Shown here piece by piece: positions 35,250-45,731 of a DNA stretch of 64,000 nt (positions are counted from its first letter, which is position 1; each line of letters opens with the position of its first letter). The notes under the pieces are model-generated. The model saw nothing but the letters and a program-made list of their open reading frames with translations, was not told the DNA's origin and made no database searches. Location of the stretch: contig JAGMUV010000010.1 of assembly GCA_020744425.1 (NCBI GenBank), forward strand, positions 434,001 through 498,000. Direction: 5' to 3'. Source of the stretch: Dactylonectria macrodidyma. Taxonomy: Eukaryota > Ascomycota > Sordariomycetes > Hypocreales > Nectriaceae. The translations under genes were made by a program, and so were the position numbers.

Positions 35250-37145
35250 ATGGCGGAGCCAGACTCGACAGAGGCCAATGCCAAGCCTCAAGCGAACCTC
35301 AACGCCCTTGGCATCTTTTGGATCGCGTTTTCGCTGTCCTGGACCATGATCGTCGCAGGCGGCATGCTCTTTCTGTGGCGTCGCCGTGATATGCCCATAT
35401 TGAGGATTAGAGGTCTACCGCTATCTTTCCTTGCCATCACAATGCTCCATCTCTACTGGGGCGCCGTTCAGACTGGATATGTCTGGTTCCCTCTTGCTGA
35501 GCCCCAGGTCGAGTACTGGATCATGAGCACCTACCTTCCCTGCGGTATAGCTCTATTTCACGCCTCTAACAGCCGGTTTCTCCATGTCGCCAAGGCCCAG
35601 AAGGAACTCTTCGCTTCAGACTCGGCCTCAATCAAGAGCAAGCCTGCCAAGTCCAGGTCCTTGTTCGGCCGCTTTCGATCTCTCAACTACACCCGAAAGA
35701 TTCTCGTGATTGTGGGAGCGGGTATGCTGTGTCAGGTAATACAGCTTGCAAAGAGATGTTGCCATTTAAATTGCTAATGCGAAAGCCAGCTCTTGCTTAC
35801 AATATTCATGTACCTTATTTCAAGAAAGTTCCATCCTCTCTTCGGCATCCCAGGCACCGAGGTAACGGGAACGGAAGACATTCAGAAGTCAAAAATGCTC
35901 AGAGGCTGGGAATGGTAGTGCCGACTATTTCCTGGAGCAACCCAGTACTAACATATCTTTCTAGGTGGCCATCTGTCTTTTGGCAGTTCTTCTGGGCATG
36001 GATAGTCGCTCCCTACATTCTCTGGCAGGCTCGTGGAATCAATGATACCCAAGGATGGAGGACCCAAACTATTGCTTGCTGCCTTTCGAGGTTAGTGTCT
36101 CCTAATATAAAATGGTTGATTCTATGCTGACAGCTTAAGCAGTCTTCACGCTACCCCTCTGTGGCTTATTGCCTTATATGTCCCTAGCATGTCTACCATT
36201 GATAGCTTCTGGATTCCTCCTCAATGGTAAGCCATCACCATATCCATGTGATTAACGGGGGATATACCAAGCTCACTCTATTCAAGGATTGCCCTATCGA
36301 TCATGTTGCTCGAGATCTTCACCATCTTCCTTCCCTGCTGGGAAGTCTTCAGATACCAGGCTCTGCGCCATGAGGCTCTCGAGTCAATTACTCAATGGCA
36401 ACTCAACAGGAATGTCGGTAAGGCATCCAGGTCAATTGCCACAGCCTCCACATCGGCTGGTGGCTCATTTTTGACCGCATGGTCGAAGGATGGCTCCACC
36501 ACGAGCGGCTCCACCACGAGCGCCTCTGGCGTGAGTATCCTCACCATGGAGGCTCTCGAGTATGTCCTTGAGCGCAACCCTGGGCCTCTTCAGGAATTTT
36601 CTGCCCTCCGGGATTTCTCTGGGGAGAACATCGCCTTTCTGAGAGCGGTTGCTGAGTGGAAGTCTTCGCTTCCTTCGGTGGTTCTCGACCCCAAGAACCT
36701 CAAGGATAGCGACGTCCAGGAACTCGTCCGCGAACGATTCAACAGCGCTCTCCGAATCTACATCGACTTCATCAGCTCTAGGGATGCCAAGTTCCAAATC
36801 AATCTTTCCTCTCAAGACTTCAAGAGGCTTGAGTGTATTTTCGAGTCGTGCGCCCGCGTTCTTTATGGCGACAAGCAAGAGGTTGATCCGGCCACGCCCT
36901 TTGACTCCTTTCCTTTGAATAATGTCAGGCGGCCTTCTGCGTCATCTCACGGTTCTGAGGCTGGTATCATAACCGGGTCGACTAACGACACGGACGTCAT
37001 TAGAAACAAGGCTCTATACTGGGGTGATATCCCCGACGGCTTTGATGCCACTGTCTTCCATGACGCTGAAGCAAGTATCAAATACCTTGTTTTTACTAAC
37101 ACTTGGCCGAAGTTTGTTAAAGATCAACAATGTCGTAGTTCATGA
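35250..37145 (+). CDS. Seven-transmembrane RGS-domain protein, five exons
   Basis: Model: exons 35250-35735, 35790-35914, 35965-36090, 36143-36226 and 36287-37145 with introns of 54, 50, 52 and 60 nt; 559 aa. The first 300 residues hold about seven hydrophobic segments (LGIFWIAFSLSWTMIVAGG first; an IALSIMLLEIFTIFLPCWEV segment last). After a Ser/Thr-rich linker with a two-fold GSTTS repeat comes an RGS domain (about 362-549) with MEALEYVLERN, LREFS-like FSALRDFSGENIAFLRAVAEW and YLVFTNTWPKFV at its end. RGS domains speed GTP hydrolysis by G-alpha subunits. The 7TM-RGS layout is that of fungal GprK-like receptors and plant AtRGS1, suggesting a receptor that damps its own G protein. The ligand is unknown. 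Confidence 0.87.
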
Positions 37146-38944
37146 CGAATTTGGAGAATAGGGATCAAAGCTTTCTGTCCCTCTCATGGTTGAAAATAAG
37201 CTGGCTTCTTGAACATAGGATCTATTGGGCCTTGTGGCAGTCTTTTTACAGCGAACAAGGGAGTTAAGGATACATTTAGATTGATACCGAGTGTATTTAG
37301 TTTGTAGCAAGGTTTGTTCGCTCTGTGATAGATTATACAGCTCCTATGTCCACACTTCCTTCGTGTATTTATGCTCTAAGCTGTCGCACCCCGCTATTAT
37401 TCGCATCGCCGGGGGCGTTCAAATAAATTATTGAAGATAGTTTAATATAGTGAAGACATTTCGATAGAAAATAAGAACTTGTGTGTACAGTGATTACATT
37501 TTTGTACAATGTAATTAAAAACAATAAGGACAGGTCTTAATACCTTAGTTTAAGATGGCCGGGTTTTCGAAATACCCTTATGACTTTAACTAAGTATTAG
37601 TAGATGCTAGTGTGTTTATTAAATGCATATAATTTTTATTATTGAGTTATTACTCCCTGATGCATTAGAAACTCTAGTTATTCTGGGTTGCTATTGCCTT
37701 AGACTTGGGTTTTAGGCCCTCACACTGTTATTCTTACTATTGCTTGTTCTTGGCTTTTTCGCTGTTAACCACTGGCGCCCCTCTGAGTGTGTGCTGCTAA
37801 GGACTATAACCTCAATATAATCTCGCTTACTCGAAGTGTTGTTTTCATAAAATAACAGGCGGACTGGAGATTAAGTACGCCAGTGCGGAAGCTAAGGGTC
37901 TTGCATACGCCGACAGTGCTACCACCGTGATGGACACTATGCCGTCAGCCCTGGAATCCATTGAGAGCTTGACAGCCGCTTCAGTCACTCCCACCGGCGT
38001 ATGCATGGTGTCAAACGGGCTCAACCTAAGGAAGCCCATCAGGCCACGAGTAGGCATCGCTACCTAGGACGGCAGCTTAAAACTGCTGCTGCTGCAGTCT
38101 GGCCCTTACCACTGATGATAGCTTCTTCCAATTTCTATCGGCTACGACGACCTCCATCTTCACTAGGTGTAAATATCTAGCTTTGATCCCTCAGATAGTT
38201 AAAAAGAACCAAGAACTCATTTGCCTTGATTTTCTAACACATAACTTGTGACACATGGTTGCCCTGGTGAAATGGCAACCCCGGTATCGCCGAGGATGGA
38301 CTTGACCTTCGTAGCCCAGTCGGCCTGCCCCGGCGTAGAGAGCACGATGATGTCGGTGGCATTGATGCCCCTCACTACAGGTGGGAGTTGCTGTCAAGTG
38401 CCAGTGACGAAGAAGACGTAGTAAGCCATACTGATGTACCGAAATGTATCCATGGTGCGATGGTATTGCGTGTTGGATTCTTGCTCTTCTTCCTCTGCAG
38501 CTAATGACCTTAACCAGCGATATCAGGGAATACGTCTTAAAAACAAGCTGCTGTTTGGGGACTTTCCTCTAGGAGGACCATGCTCGGACTCCCCACCAGG
38601 GCTCCCCACCACCGTGGAGACTAGCTATGGGGCCCTCGAGGCAGAGTGGGAGGGTTTGGGGCGTGGTAGCTCATACTCCTCAGCCGCTCATAACTTGTGG
38701 CAAGCTGCTGGAGAATCCAGCCCAGGCGGGGGGTGATACCCCATACCCACACCTTAAAATATTCTCAGCGGCATTTTACTCGTTCAAATATAAAGACTCA
38801 CATTTCGCAGGAGCAGACTCCAAGTTCTTACTATCCCTGTCGCAAGGGAATGGCTTTCGTTCATACTCAGCTTCTCGCAAGTTCTGGCGGATATCGTTCG
38901 GGAGATCTGTTTCACCTCGTAATATGTTAACGCCGCGCAGTTAA
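37146..38944. other. TA-rich decayed region with two short coding scraps
   Basis: From about 37260 to 37850 the DNA is strongly TA-rich. A plus-strand open frame ending at 38067 (about 37857-38067) encodes a 70-residue stretch without stop that I do not recognise. A minus-strand stretch (38428-38199) starts MAYYVFFVTG, has one stop, then continues with about 50 sensible residues (INATDIIVLSTPGQADW). Both look like gene remains but belong to no family I can name. Confidence 0.35.
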
Positions 38945-40269
38945 TCAATCTCCACAGAATGGACCCATTTGGTAACTAGCAGTGCTATAGGTATAGTTGG
39001 CGGCTAGAAAGCCTTCTCCGAGGCATTCCAAGGTGGTCCCCTTACCGCCTTCCCAGCCAGCTACAGGGTATTCGACGCTCCAGTGAAAGGCGGCAGTCTT
39101 CCGTACGAGCATATACCCCATCCGGATAGAGGCCCTGAAGCCTTCGAAGCGGCTAGACACTGCCTTAAGCAGAAATGGCGTCGTCGGCATCTCCTCACTC
39201 GCAAAAATACCGACATAGTCTTTAACCGAAATGGATTCGAGGAAGGTCAACGCAAGCCAGTTAAAACCGACAACTATATTACAGAGCCTAATATAAGCAA
39301 TTCTGAGAACCGCTTGATAACTGAACAGGAGGGATGACTGCCAGTGCTCAGGGTCCTCCTGGTAGTCAGGCTGACTGCTATGAACGAGTTCCTAACAAAT
39401 AGCTACAATTCTTAACGCAGCCTCAAGCAAAGACAGTCTAAGAACATTACTCCATATAGAAGATGTAAAAGAAGCCCTCAAAAAACTCTGGGCAACATAT
39501 AGGAGTTAATGCAGATATACTACAACAACATACATAACAATCAGCCCGGAGAAGGCAGTCGCGCTATACTGCTCAGTGTGAGACTTGTCAGGTGAATCTA
39601 CTATAACATCAAGAACGATAGTCCGAAGTATCTTAGGCTTCGTATTAGCCGATTTTATGAGTTCGTCATGCCATTCACTAGCTATAGGTACATTCGAGAG
39701 CTTCTCATTAAGGAATTCCTCAAAGTCGAGTTCCTTAGCTGCACTAAAGCCTGGAGCGAGGTCGTAAATAGCAAGCCCGAGGGCTCTAAGAACCAAAGCC
39801 CCCCCTCAACGAGCGTTTCCAGCACTCACGCCCAACCCATGAGCTCCGGTCGCAATCCAACGAAAGACCGTTGGTTTTATCAAGTCAGAGACGGACTCTT
39901 CGGTACACCTGTGGTTAGGTGAGACACTACCAGCCGCGAAATCAACAACAACAACCTCGTCGCAATCGCCTTACCAAGGTGTAGAAATCATGCTCTTCCA
40001 GAGACGAGGCCACGAGTTCCAATTCGCCGCTAAGGATAGCGAAGAAGCTGAGAGGAAGCTTCGCCTGTACTACCCATAGACGAGGCCCGTTTTAATAACA
40101 GAAGTCTTCTTAAAAAGCACCGCTCACCTGCCATAACCAAAACAACACCCGTCAGTACCGAAATTTGATGGTTCGCAGTGATGGACCATACCGGGTCCAA
40201 GGCAGCCGTAGCTGATTCGTAAAACTGCCTTGCCTTAAGGATCCGACGACAAAGACGAGTTAAGGCCAC
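38945..40269 (-). pseudogene. Decayed gene of unknown family
   Basis: Three minus-strand open stretches follow each other in different frames: 40269-40030 (starts MALTRLCRRILKARQFYESA), 39796-39506 (ALGLAIYDLAPGFSAAKELD) and 39250-38945 (ends SYQMGPFCGD). Composition and codon use look protein-like rather than random, and the order suggests one gene of about 1.3 kb broken by frameshifts and TA-rich mutation. I recognise no domain, and they could also be pieces of separate genes. Confidence 0.35.
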
Positions 40270-40432
40270 TGTGGAAAGTCAGCCTTCAGAATGGGCATGA
40301 ATGTTGCTCCAGTTGGTGTGGATGACCGTTAAAAAAACGTTTATCTGATCAGCCAAGCCTTAGTCTCCCATTTATTCACACACTATCAATTACATCACCA
40401 ACGGACCTCCTCCTGATAAACCCATTTGCCAG

Positions 40433-42062
40433 CTAGAAAACACCGGGATCCCACCATCGCCTGTTTTGGCTGGTCATTGAAATGATGTATCGACTACGAA
40501 CTTGAATCCATACCTCTTCAGGGTCTGTAAGCTGCGATACATGTATTTCCTCTGCTCTTCTTGCCCTCTCCACTAGAGCCCGGGCGGCGCGGCTGTCCCA
40601 GAGCCCTTCGGCCTGATGATGGACCCGCCGCAATACTTCCTCAGCTGACGCACGTATCCCAGCATTACGGCACTTATTAACTGCCACTATTCTCGATAAT
40701 TAGATTGATTGCTTAAAGCATTAAGCACTAGGTGTAAGTAGGTACGTACCGAAAATAGGGACAATAGTACCGGAAATCGTTAGCGGGATGACCGCGTGAG
40801 CTCGGTTTGGCTTATCCACCAGGGTCGTTGCCAAATCCACCATGTCTCTGAATCTGGACTCCGTTTCCCGTAGGCTCCGGTAATCGTGATAGTGCGAGGT
40901 GTAGGCAAAGATATATGCATTGTGCCACTGTATCCTGAGCGATGCTATGCGCGTAATTTTTTCTGGATCCTGGCAACCTGTGTTTTCCTCTCTCTTTGAC
41001 ACGGGCAGAAACGCACCAGCCGGCCCAATCGTCGAGAATTTCCAGGAAGCGTAGCCGTTCTGCTTGCCACTTGGTGTGGGGTATTGTATCATTCCTTTCT
41101 TCATCAAGAGTTCGGCCAGCCCCCGAACGGGAAAGAGACACGCAAATCGCGTTTTGGACAAGATCCAACCATCTAACAGCTTCTTGCAGACTAGCAAAAC
41201 TCCGAGGAAAGATCGACTTGAGGAATAGTAATCTCTCGGTCCCGTTACAGGGGTATACTGCACGCTCATGAAGCGAACGTTGCGGTGCAAGATGAACGAA
41301 TGAGATCGAGTTACACCTTTGGAATAAGTGTATTATCGAGTTGCCGATTAAATAAGGGGCAGGCGAAGCGACACATAGATCCAAGCCAAACCCATCCACA
41401 GTAGATCGCAGTAATCCCTGAAGGATTTTTGATCCATGTTGGATGTGCATATGGACGGATTGATACATCCCATCCAGCAGATCGAAGCCGAAGAAAAGAA
41501 TACAACACCGGAGGATGATGCTTATAGTACTTTCAGTGGCGGCCATCGCACTTACGGCGCGTAATGGGCGATTATACCACGATAAAGCTGCCTGGAAATG
41601 TTGGCCAGACTTCGTCTGCTCACTGGGGAAAGAGTTAATATGTTCACTGAGGGCAAATACCAGGGCTCCTAGGGCAAGAACCGTCTCTCTTAAAATCTCG
41701 TTCTGGAATGCTAATTGAGTCATTTTAATAGAGATCATGCCTCAAAGGTCATCTTCACAAAGGTCCTTGCATATTAAGTGCCAAGTCTCGAAATAAGCCT
41801 TTTCGCTGTCCGAGCGAAACAGCGATAAACTGGCAGCTGACATGAGGAGGGGTCCATTGATGTCCGGGAGCAAGGGACGGTATGCCGCAGGTGGCGTCTT
41901 CGGCATTTTCTTGTCATAACAGCCACAGACACTTTTCATTTTGAGGCAGCACATACACGACGGCCAGGTCTCGTTGCACTTGACTCGTCGACGTCTAGTT
42001 TTCGCAGGGGTCAAAATCTCTCCAGGGACGGACGAAATGGACGGCAAATTACAAGAATTCAC
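40433..42062 (-). pseudogene. Broken Zn2Cys6 transcription factor gene
   Basis: The zinc-cluster remnant AKTRRRRVKCNETWPSCMCC with a following CGCYDKK keeps the last four cysteines but lacks the first C-x2-C pair. After a stop at 41744-41742 the fungal-specific domain is open from 41738 to about 41020 (LALGALVFALSEH, ILRCCILFFGFDLLDG). At about 41020 the frame shifts to one carrying FLPVSKREENTG and FRDMVDLATTL. A plausible intron at about 40745-40685 leads to the C-terminal block 40687-40433 (EEVLRRVHHQAEGLWDSRA). This is the usual build of fungal regulators with a C-terminal LWDS-type motif. One stop, one frameshift and the defective DNA-binding domain argue for a pseudogene. Confidence 0.65.
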
Positions 42063-42877
42063 AGGACTTACTTGCCTAACATCTCATTTGTCAGAGTCAT
42101 GCTCAATATCCACATCGTGGTAAGGCATAGTACAGCGCTTACATGTGCTACATCTAGTACGGACCTTCGCACGCGTATTCCGCGCGGATGGTAGGTGCGG
42201 TCGCGATCGTCGTTGGAGCCGCACAGAGAAGCAATGAAAATGATGTTCGTCCATGTCTCAAGACGGCATGGATCGGTCCATGCGGCGTAAAAGAAGTCTC
42301 GGATGTAGAGCGTCGCGAGAAATGATGACGGCTAAGGCAAGGAGAAGGTAATGAGAAGACATGCCGGTAGTCGCTATGACTGGATGAAATTGGGAACTGC
42401 GCTTATTATCTAGCTGCCTCTCTGGCTAGCCCTATTACCTCTATAGACTAGCGCCCGCCAAGGTAGGAAAATTAGTGACCTTTTAATAAGTACTTTGGTG
42501 TGGCTTGTGCCCCTGGTTAGCTTGGTTTGTAAAAAGTCCCAGGTTCTGCATATTTAGTTCAACGTTCGCTTCCTCGTACCCTGTACCGGAAAATATTTGT
42601 TACTAAGGCGCGCGAGCGAAATCAGCGAAATCTCCTGAAGCTACGGGCGCGCGATTAGGCACTCAAGATTCTAATCCATAAGTCTCTTCTCTTCAAGAAT
42701 ACGACTAACACTATGCCTCAACAGCACCCAAACAATACCGAAGGACCAACAATAGCACCAGCCGCGGGCCTCCCCCTTATTCAATTCTCTTCCCACCCAA
42801 CTACGATCCTTTATCCTAAATTGTATTAGAGTCTGAAAGTCATAGTGGTCGCACAAGTACTTACCACTTCTTTATGC
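42063..42877. other. Intergenic, no gene recognised
   Basis: Upstream side of the broken regulator and 3' side of the small secreted protein gene. Only short frames are present, none with domain resemblance. Confidence 0.45.
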
Positions 42878-43228
42878 TTAATCTTGCCAGCATTGGATGG
42901 CTCCCCATTGGTTCTGGGTAGCGTACCACCATGCGCCTTCTACCATATGCCCTTGGCAGCCACTTCCATTGTTGAAATCCCAATGCAGGCGGCCTTGGCT
43001 GTCACCATAACAATTCGGAGCGCTAACGCCAATACAATCAGGGTAGCGCTTAAGATTGTCCCAAAGACCCCCGCAGACACCCGGAATGTTAGGGACAGGA
43101 GTGGAAGATGCAGCACTATAAAATCGGATGAACAAAGTTGCTAATCTGTTGCTGCAATTCGACCCAGCCTCAACACGATCGGTCAAGGTTGCTGCGAGCA
43201 GCACCGTGGTAATAGCCGTGAGATGCAT
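42878..43228 (-). CDS. Small secreted six-cysteine protein, effector-like
   Basis: Single exon, 116 aa. The Met at 43228 is preferred over one at 43360 because it opens a clean signal peptide (HLTAITTVLLAATL then VEA-G). The mature part, about 95 residues, has six cysteines (in SNCSN, GVCGG, YPDCIG, PNCYG, SGCQG and IQCWQ), compatible with three disulfides, and is rich in Trp, Gly and Asn. Repeated small motifs such as CGGLWDNLKRY and GAWWYATQNQWGAI recall a family of fungal secreted proteins of unknown function. It could be an effector, an antimicrobial protein or a surface protein; nothing in the sequence decides. A minus-strand TATAAAG at 43357-43351 lies about 125 bp before the start. Confidence 0.65.
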   Translation of the reverse strand: MHLTAITTVLLAATLTDRVEAGSNCSNRLATLFIRFYSAASSTPVPNIPGVCGGLWDNLKRYPDCIGVSAPNCYGDSQGRLHWDFNNGSGCQGHMVEGAWWYATQNQWGAIQCWQD

Positions 43229-44833
43229 AATGAGGGAGTAAGTATTGCTTGAAGGTTGGACAAACAGAACTGGGCGGAGACACTGCAGAAGACCAAAGAG
43301 CAGTAAAGAACAGTGATGGATTGCTGGAGAAGTCATGGGAATCGAGCGATCTTTATACACAAGCTCAGAGCAAACCCATGCGTGCTAATGTCTAATGTTT
43401 AGCTGCCACCCTAGCAACAAGGGCGTTCTGGATTAACCATAAAAGGTATGTCGTAAAATAAGTACGCTAACCACATATATTAGCCACTGTCAGACGGACC
43501 GATAGAAAAGTCAGCTGTGCATAGAACCGGATCCGTATCGTGGTTTCCATTGAGCCTAGAAAGAGACTTCAAACCTGGTTCACCGTAGACAGACCTCAGC
43601 AACCTAGATAGATTTCAACAGCCTAAATCTTCGACTAGTGACGGCTTCATCAGTTCAAAGGTGTCCAGGTCAGCTGGATCCCTAGGGATAAAAAGTTAGC
43701 TTCTTCCCCCCCTAGAAAGAGAGAAAAGACAAGATCTTCCACCGTCACCAAGCTATCTCAAATATTCCATCCTGTCTGATAGCCACGAGAGGAAGGTCCA
43801 TTAAAGACACCAAGAAAAGATGAGGTGACAGTGATGGGGGTTCGGTCAGCAACCTGGGCACTTCCCAGCCATAGGGGCCGATGCCTTGACCAGTGTTGAA
43901 ATTGAGGTCAGTCAATTGAATAAGAGCGGATCGAGCACCAGCTTCTGGACTTGTATGACGCTCTTATTCTGAGGAACCGTGGCGAGAATTAGGGCATAAC
44001 GCGCTATATTGAGAGACTTGATCCGGTCAAAAATGACGGATCCGCTGGGGTGGTCACAGGCAAAATTGGGTGCGACGCTCCTTCGTTCAAGGTTCACTCC
44101 CTCTTATGCCGTCGCGACCGTCGGAGATGGCTTTTCGCGAGGATGGCCTTGATCCTCCACAGGAACTCATCAAGATCGACAGGGGTAAGAGCGAAGCAGC
44201 CGCGAGTAGTAGGTTGAACTGAACTGCCCCGAGCCATGTCACCTTACATGGCTCCACTCTATATTAACTAACCCCAGTTATCGGGTAATCTGTTGGCAAT
44301 GCTGTTCAAATTCCAATCCCTGCTAATCTGAAGTTCTTTTCGATAATTATCTACTATTTTAGTTATATTCCTTAATAAGTGGAGCTGCTACAGGTAAGTT
44401 AATGGTGGGCTCATTACAGGTGACATGGGTCAAAACAGTTCAGCTTGACAAAGTCCTTAAGCAGGTGCATTGACACTGTCAGCCCTATGATCAGAAATGG
44501 AAATCTCGTATTTGCTGGTTAATCACAATATCTTTGCTTTGGAACTAGTGCCGCCCGATACGTATGCTCTCTCCGTCTGTCTAAACATATTTTACGGCCA
44601 CCTCAAGGTGCTGGGTACGTGCTGTGCCAAGACTACGTATCCTTATGACTCATGTCAGCAACCCCTTGCTTCGCTTTTCTTTATCTTAAGCCGCGCTACG
44701 TTATCATCATAGCACCGCATAGAAGCCCTTGAATTTCTGGGGCGGGAGGACTTGGTGTTCAGTGCTCGAGTCTTGCTTGACCTAGAAATTTCTATCTCCC
44801 AAAGTCGGGTGATTAAGTGAATCATTTGCCACC
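43229..44833. other. Intergenic, nothing recognised
   Basis: No coding frame is supported beyond the promoter of the small secreted protein. An open frame of 71 codons at 44497-44712 has no domain resemblance. The stretch 44300-44410 is TA-rich. Confidence 0.45.
43351..43357 (-). promoter_or_regulatory. TATA box of the small secreted protein gene
   Basis: TATAAAG on the minus strand, about 125 bp before the chosen ATG at 43228. It falls just downstream of the alternative in-frame Met at 43360, which supports the later start. Confidence 0.45.
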
Positions 44834-45731
44834 ATGGATCTTAACGGGACTCAGTGGCTCTACGAGGATATCAATGATCTCAATTTCTCAACTTCTGCCC
44901 CTCCAGTCGACTTTAACGGTGCTACTACCCCAGCCAGCGACAATAAAATCAGCTTGGACGTGCGAATGATGAGAGTTGGGGTCGAGTCCTCAATCAAAGC
45001 CCATCTAAGTGCCTCCCACACAATATCGAATAGACTCTTTATCCAAAGAAGACCAGGCTCAGTCAGCTCACTGGAAACGCAATCCAGAACGTCTATCGCT
45101 ACCCCAGTTTATTCTGAGAGACCGGCTTCAACTCCGAAGCCGATGCGGTCGTGGAAGAGAAGCGACTGGCGCTTACCCATGAGCCTGACGAGACTCAGGT
45201 TGTTATTTCTATAAATGCACGCGGCGAGGAAGACATACCCAAGCGATTCCCTGGGATTGAGATTGACTGGAGCAAAGTGGTGGAGGGAGGCTGGCTGTAC
45301 GTGTCACCTTCATATTCAAGGAGACTAGTTCGCCTGTCTCTACGAGGACGGCGTGCTGTGGACGAAATGCCAGAAATGCCCAGACTACCACAGATCAAGT
45401 GCTGGTCTGGGAACAAGTCTACAGCCTCTTCGATTGCTTTGGAATATGTTGCGATGTAGGACCCAATTGCTGGCGTCACCTAGCTACTGGTTTCCGCTAT
45501 CCAATGCCGACTGGCGTGTTGTTGAATGTAGTTATTTATGTTGATAAAGGTGGTAAAATGGAAGAGTACAGCGATCTCCCGAAGCATTTACAGAACGAGA
45601 CAATGAATCCATCAAGCAAGAGGAAGCAAGCCGATGCCCCGCAGATCAATATCACCAATTTCATGCTAGGAACGGAGGCCGCGCCTCCAGCCAAAGGATT
45701 AAAGTTGCCGGCCATCGAGGTAAAGCTATAG
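44834..45731 (+). pseudogene. Degenerate ORF of a repeat-associated or lineage-specific fungal family
   Basis: Plus-strand open stretches in successive frames: 44834-45214 (starts MDLNGTQWLYEDINDL), 45151-45459 (HEPDETQVVISINARGEED) and 45399-45731. The last has a Cys-rich piece (CFGICCDVGPNCWRH), then LLNVVIYVDKGGKMEEYSDLP and a PQINITNFMLG end. The ending resembles proteins I associate with multicopy fungal elements, which close with a GPxCW motif, a short acidic helix and PPINITN. The resemblance is from memory and weak. Frame changes between the parts suggest it is no longer functional, unless short introns join them. Confidence 0.3.

Noticed and set aside
36494..36523. Two 15-bp direct repeats in the RGS gene linker
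   Set aside because: In-frame and only two copies in a Ser/Thr-rich linker; noted in the gene entry but not significant by itself.
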